From a virus: a stretch of DNA of 28,864 nt. The stretch spans positions 1 through 28,864 of IMG/VR virus record IMGVR_UViG_3300037487_000878. One strand, 5' to 3'. The translations under genes and the position numbers were made by a program. The notes under the pieces were generated by a model. It searched no databases. It worked only from the letters and a program-made list of their open reading frames with translations, and was not told where the DNA came from. Below are positions 21,549 through 27,837 of the stretch, one piece after another; within the stretch, counting starts at the first letter, position 1; every line of letters starts with the position of its first letter.

Positions 21549-21949
21549 AACCCTGCCCTAACTGCCCGTTCACCCGTGCCTGCCCGCCGGGCAAGCTCGG
21601 CGGATCTCCAGCTCACGTATTCATCGGCCAAGTGCATGGTCCTTTCTGGCTGCCGTGCCATGCACACTCCGGCTTCAACGACCCGAACTGGAAGACAGAC
21701 TACTCCAAACCTCAGTGCGTAGGGGCTGCCATCTTCCGCGCGAATGCAGGGGTGGATCATCTCATGCCGAATGCGCTGCTCAAGTGTGAGCCTGACCGGA
21801 CAATCGTATTCGATGGAGCACGGGAGTTCTTCTGGCATCACACGGACATGACAGAGCGGATGCTAGACATCTCATCCGCACCCAGTTCCATCGTTGCACT
21901 GACACGGTGGCAGATGACCAAACCTGAAGTGAATCACGTAACCTTATGA
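21545..21949 (+). CDS. DUF6283-like small metal-binding protein (134 aa)
   Basis: The start MKPCPNCPFTRACPPGKLGG has the CxxCP-F/W-R pattern, followed by LPCHAHSG and QCVGAAIFRANAG. This Cys, Cys, Cys-x-x-His, Cys order matches the layout of the small DUF6283-type proteins. It would bind zinc or another metal. The rest (REFFWHHTDMTERMLD) is soluble and acidic. The start overlaps the previous stop. The family call is a visual judgement; function unknown. Confidence 0.7.
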   Translation: MKPCPNCPFTRACPPGKLGGSPAHVFIGQVHGPFWLPCHAHSGFNDPNWKTDYSKPQCVGAAIFRANAGVDHLMPNALLKCEPDRTIVFDGAREFFWHHTDMTERMLDISSAPSSIVALTRWQMTKPEVNHVTL

Positions 21950-22359
21950 AACAAAACCAACTCAAACACTGGGTAAATCCTCCGGCTGGAGCATTCCCAA
22001 TCACATACACTGAACTCGTCGCGCTCGGGGTGACGACGGAAGAAATAGGCAAGGGAGAAGCACGCGGAAAGATGGTGACTCGCGGCATGTGGCAGATACC
22101 CGTGTCATACAAGGCAGTGTGCATGTCATGCGAGTGGGGTGAGTATTCCAGCGTGACGAGCGCGAAAGCCTACGGCATCCGCACACTGTCGGCACCACGT
22201 CAGGAGGGGTATGTCCTTGAGGGGACAGTCTCCGTGAACGGACGCAAGTGGCGGGCATTCACTAGCTCGCAGTTGTTCGAGCTGCCAGACGGCAAGCTCA
22301 TTAACGTAGCAACCATCCACGCATGTATGAATCATGAAGCGACCCAAGCCCAAGCTTAA
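21946..22359 (+). CDS. Hypothetical protein (137 aa)
   Basis: The product begins MKQNQLKHWVNPPAGAFPIT and includes YTELVALGVTTEEIGKGEAR, then a Cys-containing middle (YKAVCMSCEWGEYSS) with CxxC, and a Gly/Val-rich beta region. It ends NVATIHACMNHEATQAQA. Start is an ATGA overlap; leader is CGTAACCTT. A CxxC plus CxxxH could bind zinc, but this is weak. It overlaps the next gene by 26 bp. Function unknown. Confidence 0.68.
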   Translation: MKQNQLKHWVNPPAGAFPITYTELVALGVTTEEIGKGEARGKMVTRGMWQIPVSYKAVCMSCEWGEYSSVTSAKAYGIRTLSAPRQEGYVLEGTVSVNGRKWRAFTSSQLFELPDGKLINVATIHACMNHEATQAQA

Positions 22360-22567
22360 GCCGGGCGTCATATACGCAGCGGACAACGGGCGACTCGTCT
22401 GCATCGAGTGCGCTGGGGCGTGCGCGAAATACACGGGGCGCGACTTGTCAGGCCGAAAAGTCCTGACCATTCCGTATTCAGAGACAGTCAGGTGGCACCA
22501 GGATTTCCTCGTGCCGATGCGATGCGAGGGTGGATGCACTACGTATCTGCTGCCGGTGCCAGCATAA
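22334..22567 (+). CDS. Small basic Cys-rich protein (77 aa)
   Basis: Starts MKRPKPKLKPGVIYAADNGR, basic and Pro-rich, then CIECAGACAKYTGRDLSGRK, with a Cys-x-x-Cys-x-x-x-Cys cluster, and a second cluster CEGGC near the end. The first group and the final CEGGC fit a zinc or cluster-binding fold. Its start overlaps the previous gene by 26 bp, so it depends on that gene's translation. The hairpin TCAGGCCG...CCTGA lies within it. Function unknown. Confidence 0.65.
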   Translation: MKRPKPKLKPGVIYAADNGRLVCIECAGACAKYTGRDLSGRKVLTIPYSETVRWHQDFLVPMRCEGGCTTYLLPVPA

Positions 22568-22586
22568 ACAACCAACAGTAAAACTT

Positions 22587-23048
22587 ATGAAGATTGAATT
22601 GAAAAACTTGAAGCATCACCCCGACATGTCGGAGGAAACTGAATGCTTTAGTGCGTCCATCTACTACGACGGGCGCAAGGTGGGAGAGGTGAGGAACGAG
22701 GGGCGGGGCGGACGCAACTGGCCTAAATGGACTGACAAGGCGGTGAGGGATCAGTTCGAGGCATGGGTTGTCACGCTGCCACCAGTGGAGTCAGGCTTCG
22801 ACAAGCTGCCGGAGTTGAAGATGAACTCGGACCTGTGGTTCAGCATGGAAGTGCAAAGGATTATCAACGACCGTTGGCTTCGCAAGACGGCGAAGAAGGG
22901 CATCGCCATCAAGCTGGATGACACACCTGAAGACGAATGGTTGATCTGGCGTGGGGTGCCAGCCACACCGGAGAACTTGGCTCGCATCAAGGCCAAGTAT
23001 GGAGCGCGCATCAAACGCATACTGAACGAGGAACTGGCAACGCCATGA
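22587..23048 (+). CDS. Hypothetical phage protein (153 aa)
   Basis: The ATG at 22587 gives MKIELKNLKHHPDMSEETEC and then FSASIYYDGRKVGEVRNEGR. This N-terminal beta-type pattern (short strand, 'LS-EET', 'Y-x-DGKKVGEV-N-G-GG') is widespread in small phage hypothetical proteins. The C-terminal part is helical and Lys-rich (KTAKKGIAIKLDDTPEDEW). The leader AGTAAAACTTATGAA is shared exactly with the AAA+ gene at 27838. Function unknown. Confidence 0.75.
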   Translation: MKIELKNLKHHPDMSEETECFSASIYYDGRKVGEVRNEGRGGRNWPKWTDKAVRDQFEAWVVTLPPVESGFDKLPELKMNSDLWFSMEVQRIINDRWLRKTAKKGIAIKLDDTPEDEWLIWRGVPATPENLARIKAKYGARIKRILNEELATP

Positions 23049-23923
23049 ACCCATTACGTTTCAGAGACAAGCTGAAGCAGTTACCCAAGGACAGAATCAT
23101 CAAGCCTCAAACGCTGGCCATCATACTTGACGCGCCAGTGTTCATGCTTGGTTCGATTGCACCACTGACGGACATGGAGATTGAGTGGTGCGAACAGCAT
23201 GTGCTTGACGATACCAAGCGCGTGCCGAAGAGCCTGCCGTTCCCTGTATTCTCCATCCTCTATGGTATGCCGTCCTATCAGGCGGAAGGTATCACGGACT
23301 GCACGCTTACCGTATGGGGCACGCCTTATAGCTATGCAATGGCGCACGATTTCAATACCAGAACCGATGCTGGAGAAACCAAGGCGAAGCTTGGACTGTG
23401 GGGAACCATGAAGGTGGGAGGGCATGAGTGCGTTTTCCTTGCTGGATTCACAGGGGAACAGAGCAGGGGTATGTGCATCAACGTATTCCAAGACGGAACC
23501 GAAGCCACCGAGCGCACCATGTCCACAGAGAAAGGGGCCGACGCCGCTGCTGACGTAGCGCACGGAATGAGGAGCGTGATGCTGCGTGCCGTGTTCGACA
23601 TCATGAACCCGTCGAACGTGGTGATGAGCGTGACGCCGAAGCAGACAGGCAGGAGTGTGCAATGGGTGAAGGCGCACACCCACTACTGTATCATCAACAA
23701 GCAGCACGCAACCAGGTGCCAGCGTGACAAGCGTGGTCCGACTGATGTGGAGATTGAACGTGGCGCACACTGGCGACGGGCACACATGCGCAGGCTGATG
23801 TCAGACAAGTTCACGCACAAGAAAGGCCAGCTTGTATTCGTGAAGCACACATGGGTAGGGCCAACGGAATGGGAGGGGTTGGACAACAAGGTTTACAAGG
23901 TGGTCAACCTCCCTACTCCGTAA
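23045..23923 (+). CDS. Hypothetical protein with basic C-terminal motif (292 aa)
   Basis: The ATG at 23045 overlaps the previous stop (ATGA); the N-terminal 36 residues of the longer frame belong to the neighbour and are not used. A globular N-terminal part is followed by a C-terminal region with RGAHWRRAHMRRLMSDKFTH, KKGQLVFVKHTWVG and DNKVYKVVNLP. That end, 'G-HWRR-H-RRL...VFVK-TWVG', recurs in many phage proteins of unknown function and suggests nucleic-acid binding. I do not know its role. It is the last gene before a 69-nt spacer with a hairpin. Confidence 0.75.
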   Translation: MNPLRFRDKLKQLPKDRIIKPQTLAIILDAPVFMLGSIAPLTDMEIEWCEQHVLDDTKRVPKSLPFPVFSILYGMPSYQAEGITDCTLTVWGTPYSYAMAHDFNTRTDAGETKAKLGLWGTMKVGGHECVFLAGFTGEQSRGMCINVFQDGTEATERTMSTEKGADAAADVAHGMRSVMLRAVFDIMNPSNVVMSVTPKQTGRSVQWVKAHTHYCIINKQHATRCQRDKRGPTDVEIERGAHWRRAHMRRLMSDKFTHKKGQLVFVKHTWVGPTEWEGLDNKVYKVVNLPTP

Positions 23924-23936
23924 CCAATTTCCACAC

Positions 23937-23958
23937 ACCTGCTACCCGCCCGGCAGGT
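23937..23958. other. Hairpin in the spacer before the 289-residue gene
   Basis: ACCTGC (23937-23942) pairs with GCAGGT (23953-23958) around a 10-nt loop. It lies 14 nt after the stop at 23923 and before the ATG at 23993. No U-tract, so a terminator is unlikely. It may be an mRNA processing or protein-binding site. Confidence 0.35.
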
Positions 23959-23992
23959 AGGTGGACAACTAACAAGGGCGGAAGAAAACAAC

Positions 23993-24862
23993 ATGAACAC
24001 ACCAACCACAATGCTAGTCGGCATCTCTTTCGGGATGCCTCGTCAGTCACGGGAACTCAAGGCTGCATCGTCGCAGATTGAGACGCAGAACAACGCAGCA
24101 ACGGGCACCGTCCGCACGTCGGGCTTCTACTTCAAGCAGAAGGTAGCAGGCAAGGACGTTGACGGGCTGGCCACGCTCAAGAAATTCCAGACCGCATGGA
24201 AGACGGCGCTGGAAAACTACGCACGGTATCCCTTCGCATCAGGCATGAAGCTTCTGCCGGCTGCGCTCGTCGAGAAATTCCTGGTCGTCAATCAGGAGTT
24301 CAAGGACAACCAAGCCAAGGTCTGGCTGGACTGGGTGGACGATGAGTACCCGCTGTGGAAAGCATCGGCACCGGAGCGGATGGGTTCCTTCTATGACGAG
24401 ACGGACTTCCCGTCACAACAGGATTGCATGGCTCGCTTCAAGTGTGAGGTCACTGCGGTTCCGATGACTGAGGCCGAGCAGATCAAACGGACTGCGATGA
24501 TCAGTCCGAACATGGCAACCCTTATGGAGACGACGTTCAAGCAGGGCTTCGACCAAGCGCAAGAGGCAGCGTTCAAGGACTTGCTTGCGCCGATTGAATC
24601 CATCGTGTCCACACTGTCGAAGGACAAGGGCAAGATTCACGACTCGATGATCGGCAACTTGATCAAGATCATCGACCTCATCCCGGCGTTGAACCTGGCC
24701 AACGACCCGAAGATGGCGGAGGCTGCGGCTGCTGCCAAGGTGGGGCTGGCAGGCATCAACCCTGATGACTTGCGTAAGAGTGCCGAGGTCAGGGCAAGCA
24801 CGCTCGCGACGGCGAAGTCCATCGTCGCCACGTTCACACCGTTCGCGAGGAAGTTTGCCTGA
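23993..24862 (+). CDS. Hypothetical protein, possibly DUF3150-like (289 aa)
   Basis: The ATG gives MNTPTTMLVGISFGMPRQSR. Features: a GFYFKQKVAG segment near residue 45, then FQTAWKTALENYARYPFASG and MKLLPAALVEKFLVVNQEFK, a helical region that precedes DWVDDEYPLWKASAPERM. The order of Tyr-x-Pro-x-helix, then Trp-x-acidic, resembles DUF3150 proteins, which occur in phages beside MoxR-type AAA+ genes. That is a weak visual match. The C-terminal part is Ala-rich and helical. It ends TGATG on the next start. The leader has no Shine-Dalgarno sequence. Confidence 0.6.
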   Translation: MNTPTTMLVGISFGMPRQSRELKAASSQIETQNNAATGTVRTSGFYFKQKVAGKDVDGLATLKKFQTAWKTALENYARYPFASGMKLLPAALVEKFLVVNQEFKDNQAKVWLDWVDDEYPLWKASAPERMGSFYDETDFPSQQDCMARFKCEVTAVPMTEAEQIKRTAMISPNMATLMETTFKQGFDQAQEAAFKDLLAPIESIVSTLSKDKGKIHDSMIGNLIKIIDLIPALNLANDPKMAEAAAAAKVGLAGINPDDLRKSAEVRASTLATAKSIVATFTPFARKFA

Positions 24863-25389
24863 TGAGAAAGCTGACCCATACCGAGAAGGACGCCATCTAT
24901 CATCAGGTCCAGCAACGAATGAGCCGGTGGTATGGAGACGAGCGAGGCAAGACAGGGATGTCCTGCCTGCACTGGATGCACTGCGGATTGCTTGAGCTAT
25001 GCAATGCGGACATCAGGTGCTGGCCAATGGCTGGCTCCGCATCGTTCGTGTTCCAACCAGTCCAACCTGACGACGGGAAGATGAGTCACTTCTCATTCAT
25101 GTGGAACGGGGATCCAAATGCTGAGTCACGGATGCAGGCGGTGCCGACAGCCGGTGCCATCCCGCTACCTGAGATGCACTGCTGGATCTACCTGCCGGAT
25201 TCCGGTGAGGTGGTTGACTTCAGCACGGGCTACATACCCACGCTTGCCAAGGCGATGGGCTTCGAGTGGAAGGTGACACCACCTCCGCCATACATCTGGG
25301 CGCGGCCTGAGTCCATCTCGCCGCGTGCCATCTACACACCTGAGATGGACGCAATAAAACTGGCAGTGAAAATGATCACTGGCATGTAG
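24862..25389 (+). CDS. Possible transglutaminase-like cysteine protein (175 aa)
   Basis: The ATG overlaps the previous stop by 1 nt. A candidate triad in transglutaminase/papain-type order is visible: Cys35 in GMSCLHWM, His106 in MHCWIYLPDSGE and Asp119 in VVDFSTG. 'H-x-W-x(4-11)-V-x-D-x-S-T/G' is the usual look of the His/Asp part of that fold. The intervening distances are plausible. The C-terminal part is Pro-rich (KVTPPPPYIWARPESISP). It would be a cysteine protease, amidase or substrate-binding relative. Catalysis is inferred. Confidence 0.5.
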   Translation: MRKLTHTEKDAIYHQVQQRMSRWYGDERGKTGMSCLHWMHCGLLELCNADIRCWPMAGSASFVFQPVQPDDGKMSHFSFMWNGDPNAESRMQAVPTAGAIPLPEMHCWIYLPDSGEVVDFSTGYIPTLAKAMGFEWKVTPPPPYIWARPESISPRAIYTPEMDAIKLAVKMITGM

Positions 25390-25401
25390 AAAGGAAAGAC
25401 A

Positions 25402-25665
25402 ATGATAACCAATGACACGTTAGTTCAAGTCGGATTCAAACCACCGCCCATGAAGTTCACTAAGGTAGATCCTCGTGGTGCGGAATACGGAATGTTCACT
25501 GCGGAAATCGTGGACGCTCAGGAACCATTCAAGTTCTCGCTTCCAGCCCTCTTCGCGACTCAACTGATAGAGGTTCGGAAGTTGTTCTCTGATGGCTCGC
25601 TTGATTATCTGATGTACTTCACATCAGCCACTCACTTCCAACGGTGGGCAAAGGATGCTGTATGA
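25402..25665 (+). CDS. Hypothetical protein (87 aa)
   Basis: Starts MITNDTLVQVGFKPPPMKFT after an AGGAAAG leader. The middle (AEIVDAQEPFKFSLPALFAT) and end (SLDYLMYFTSATHFQRWAKD) form an alpha/beta small domain of unknown family. It is followed by an ATGA overlap on the next gene. Position, two genes before the DUF1257 gene, makes it part of the same transcript. Confidence 0.65.
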   Translation: MITNDTLVQVGFKPPPMKFTKVDPRGAEYGMFTAEIVDAQEPFKFSLPALFATQLIEVRKLFSDGSLDYLMYFTSATHFQRWAKDAV

Positions 25666-25847
25666 GTGTCGCAAGATTCACAGCCCGCGCTACCCGCTGG
25701 TTCAGGGGCGCACCACGCACTGAAAAAGAGTGTGACGCCTACACTGACGGGCTCTTCGACGGCGACATTTCAAATGCTGAAATGGATGCAGTCCAGAAGC
25801 TGATGAAAGACCTGCAATCCACCACCAAGAAAGAATCAAAACTATGA
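25662..25847 (+). CDS. Hypothetical small protein (61 aa)
   Basis: MSVARFTARATRWFRGAPRT is basic, followed by EKECDAYTDGLFDGDISNAEMDAVQ-type acidic helix sequence and a Lys/Ser tail. The ATG at 25662 overlaps the previous stop; an ATG 18 nt earlier is inside that gene and is not preferred. Its stop overlaps the DUF1257 start as ATGA. Likely an accessory of the neighbouring genes; no family recognised. Confidence 0.6.
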   Translation: MSVARFTARATRWFRGAPRTEKECDAYTDGLFDGDISNAEMDAVQKLMKDLQSTTKKESKL

Positions 25848-26296
25848 GCCACGTTGTATCGTCAGCAGTTGTAATCACAGACCTTGAGTGCCTGAAGGTG
25901 GCGCTCAAGAAGTTCCCGCAGTTGCGGTGGCGGGAGGGTCAGACCAACCATGCTTGGTATGGGTCATGGCAGGATGACTACTCGCAGCAGGACGCAGCCT
26001 ACAAGAACGGAATCCCGCCGAAGGATTACGGCAAGTGCGAGCACGCCATCCACATGGACGGCGTTGACTATGAGATCGGTGTAGTCAAACGCAGGGATGG
26101 CGAAGGCTACTCCCTGGTGTGGGACTTCTTTGGCAGTGGCAAGAAGATCTCCAAGTGCATCGGTGACTCAGCCGAGAAGCTGATGACCGAATACCAGTCC
26201 CATTACATCCGCCAGTTTGCGGACGCCAACGGGATGATGCTGGACCAGTCAACGGACAGTGAGGGAAACTTGGTGCTGACCCTGAATGAAGCATGA
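25844..26296 (+). CDS. DUF1257 (Ycf35-like) protein (150 aa)
   Basis: The product begins MSHVVSSAVVITDLECLKVA, which matches the DUF1257 start 'MSHF-x-x-x-x-x-I-x-D-x-x-x-L-x-x-A'. It continues with IHMDGVDYEIGVVKRRDGEG and YSLVWDFFGSGKKISKCIGD, the family's 'YDIGF...GYELVAD-W' core, then EKLMTEYQSHYIRQFADANG, the usual C-terminal helix. In cyanobacteria and algal plastids this family is Ycf35. Its biochemical function is not known. It overlaps the next gene, DUF2997, by ATGA. In bacteria these two families are often found together with a Ycf46-like AAA+ ATPase. Confidence 0.85.
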   Translation: MSHVVSSAVVITDLECLKVALKKFPQLRWREGQTNHAWYGSWQDDYSQQDAAYKNGIPPKDYGKCEHAIHMDGVDYEIGVVKRRDGEGYSLVWDFFGSGKKISKCIGDSAEKLMTEYQSHYIRQFADANGMMLDQSTDSEGNLVLTLNEA

Positions 26297-26490
26297 AAAC
26301 CATACGCTGCATCATCAACAAACAAACCGGCAAGCTCACGCTATCCGCTGAAGGGTACGAAGGTGCGTCCTGTCTTGAGGCCACCAAGAAACTGGAAGAG
26401 GGGCTTGGTCTTCGTGAGCCTGACCGTGAACTCAAGCCTGAGTATTACCAGCAGAACGAGACGGGTCAGCAGATTGGAGGTGGGGCATGA
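26293..26490 (+). CDS. DUF2997 protein (65 aa)
   Basis: Starts MKTIRCIINKQTGKLTLSAE and then GYEGASCLEATKKLEEGLGL, the DUF2997 pattern: a beta hairpin with 'G-x-V-x-x-x-A-x-G-x-x-G-x-x-C', then a helix 'LE-x-x-LG'. The remainder is an acidic, Gln-rich tail with KPEYYQQNE. The family is a small partner of DUF1257, function unknown. It starts by ATGA overlap with DUF1257 and ends by ATGA overlap with the next gene. Confidence 0.85.
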   Translation: MKTIRCIINKQTGKLTLSAEGYEGASCLEATKKLEEGLGLREPDRELKPEYYQQNETGQQIGGGA

Positions 26491-26651
26491 GAAGACTGCA
26501 CACCTATGTAATCCGGACAATCAACGGAGTGATACTGGGTCCGTTCACATCCAAGCTGATTGCAAGGCGCGAGCTGGCGAGTCGCAACCTTACAGGAGTA
26601 GTGCTCACCCATGAGGTCATATACCCAAAGAAACCAAAGGCAACGTCATGA
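26487..26651 (+). CDS. Hypothetical basic small protein (54 aa)
   Basis: Begins MRRLHTYVIRTINGVILGPF, then TSKLIARRELASRNLTGVVL, a beta-alpha-beta small domain with Lys/Arg-rich ends. Coupled on both sides by ATGA overlaps (26487 and 26648), which is strong support for translation. Function unknown. Confidence 0.68.
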   Translation: MRRLHTYVIRTINGVILGPFTSKLIARRELASRNLTGVVLTHEVIYPKKPKATS

Positions 26652-26839
26652 AAAAGAAATGGATGGTCGAACATCTCTACTGCTCTGGATGGGCAGATGC
26701 TGAGTGGTCGGTTGATGGTCAGCCGATACGGTTCGACACAAAGAAGGAAGCCATCGCAGAGATTGATGACCTGATTCAATCGGCATGGCATCTCGGCTAC
26801 AGGAAGAATGAATACCGAGCAGTAAGGGTAACGTCATGA
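26648..26839 (+). CDS. Hypothetical protein (63 aa)
   Basis: Begins MKKKWMVEHLYCSGWADAEW and then SVDGQPIRFDTKKEAIAEID, with a strand pair and helix typical of small phage accessory proteins whose 'W-x-x-x-x-DG-x-P-x-x-F-x-T-x-x-EA' pattern is common. Ends YRKNEYRAVRVTS. Joined at both ends by ATGA overlaps. No known family function. Confidence 0.7.
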   Translation: MKKKWMVEHLYCSGWADAEWSVDGQPIRFDTKKEAIAEIDDLIQSAWHLGYRKNEYRAVRVTS

Positions 26840-27174
26840 AGCACCACACCATCAAGCTCAAGCAGGACGGGCGCATTGAGTTCCTGAATCCACCACCATT
26901 CCCGGTGGCTGTAAACAAATCGCGGCAACGATTCTCTGAGATCGTGCCGGTCAACATCCCGCTGCGCATTGCATTCCGCATCCTCCGTCGTCTGTTCGGT
27001 GAGGTTGGGGCGTGTTCCATCTGGACACGTCAATGGGTCTGCCGATGGGAGTGCAGGATTCTGCTCGGCAGATTCAAGGGTGCAGTGCGTAGGTCGGTGA
27101 ACCGTGAGCGTCTGCTCCAGTGGGAGCGGGATGTATGGGCTGACGTGCGGCATGAACCGAAGGTGGACCTATGA
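26836..27174 (+). CDS. Hypothetical basic protein (112 aa)
   Basis: Begins MKHHTIKLKQDGRIEFLNPP, a short strand start, then a basic region with PLRIAFRILRRLFGEVGACS and WTRQWVCRWECRILLGRFKG, rich in Arg and Trp. A nucleic-acid or membrane-surface binding role would fit, but this is inference. ATGA overlap at the start and ATGATGA at the end. Unknown family. Confidence 0.65.
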   Translation: MKHHTIKLKQDGRIEFLNPPPFPVAVNKSRQRFSEIVPVNIPLRIAFRILRRLFGEVGACSIWTRQWVCRWECRILLGRFKGAVRRSVNRERLLQWERDVWADVRHEPKVDL

Positions 27175-27458
27175 TGAAACCATTCCGAGCGGATTGGTTG
27201 GACGATGGAAATGGAAACACGAACGGAGTCCGTGCTGACCGCGCATTCAATGCGCTTGAGAGTTACGCATCAGCGGTTAATCACAGTCCACCAAGGCAGG
27301 GTATAGACCCGGCACTGGTCCAGGATCTGATGAACGATATCCTCCACGCAATGCACTGCCAAGACATGGATGAGGTTGGTCTTGATGAGTTCATCGAGCT
27401 GGCAAGATCCGCGCACTCCGGATTCCTTAAGGAGTCAGGCAGTTCCGAAGACGAGTAA
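27171..27458 (+). CDS. Hypothetical acidic protein (95 aa)
   Basis: Starts MMKPFRADWLDDGNGNTNGV, then LVQDLMNDILHAMHCQDMDE and VGLDEFIELARSAHSGFLKE. The sequence ATGATGA at the overlap offers two start codons (27171 and 27174). The C-terminal half is an acidic helix. No family recognised. It ends the tightly overlapped run; a hairpin spacer follows. Confidence 0.65.
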   Translation: MMKPFRADWLDDGNGNTNGVRADRAFNALESYASAVNHSPPRQGIDPALVQDLMNDILHAMHCQDMDEVGLDEFIELARSAHSGFLKESGSSEDE

Positions 27459-27465
27459 TCACTTT

Positions 27466-27497
27466 CACCCCGGCAGGCACGCCTCACTGCCGGGGTG
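27466..27497. other. Perfect 11-bp hairpin in the spacer at 27459-27530
   Basis: CACCCCGGCAG (27466-27476) and CTGCCGGGGTG (27487-27497) pair perfectly around a 10-nt loop. It lies 7 nt past the stop at 27458. There is no U-tract after it on either strand. It may be a factor-dependent terminator, an RNA end-protecting stem or a protein site. Confidence 0.6.
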
Positions 27498-27530
27498 GAT
27501 TAACTAACGACGGGGCAACGAAAGAAACTT

Positions 27531-27824
27531 ATGAACACATCGACAGCTACTACACAACAGAGAGTCAAGGTAATCGGAAACACCTACCCAGTTAAAGACA
27601 GGCTCCGCACTGAATGCGGTGCCCGATGGGACGGGAACGCAAAGGTCTGGATGGTGATGCCGGACCAGTTGGAGAAGGCGAACGCAATCGTAGCGCAAGC
27701 CGGACCAGTGAAGCCGAGACATGCTTCACCTGAAAAGCGGTGCTGGGAATGCGGCTGCTCGTTTAGTTACGGAGACGCAAAGCGCAACGGCGGCGATTGG
27801 GGGGACAGTTACTGCGGATGCTAA
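27531..27824 (+). CDS. DUF5710-like plus zinc-ribbon protein (97 aa)
   Basis: The first half, VKVIGNTYPVKDRLRTECGA and RWDGNAKVWMVMPDQLEKAN, matches the short 'G-x-TYP-VKD-L-x-x-x-GARWD-x-x-x-KVW' domain (DUF5710-like) found in many phage and plasmid proteins. The C-terminal part RCWECGCSFSYGDAKRNGGD with a final SYCGC has CxxC ... CxC and would bind zinc. The ATG follows AAAGAAACTT, the recurrent context. It lies 13 nt before the AAA+ gene. Function unknown. Confidence 0.75.
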   Translation: MNTSTATTQQRVKVIGNTYPVKDRLRTECGARWDGNAKVWMVMPDQLEKANAIVAQAGPVKPRHASPEKRCWECGCSFSYGDAKRNGGDWGDSYCGC

Positions 27825-27837
27825 CAGAGTAAAACTT

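Noticed and set aside
22937-23044. 36-residue N-terminal extension of the 292-residue gene
   Set aside because: It lies within the upstream gene in another frame. The ATGA overlap at 23045 matches the rule used by the neighbouring genes.
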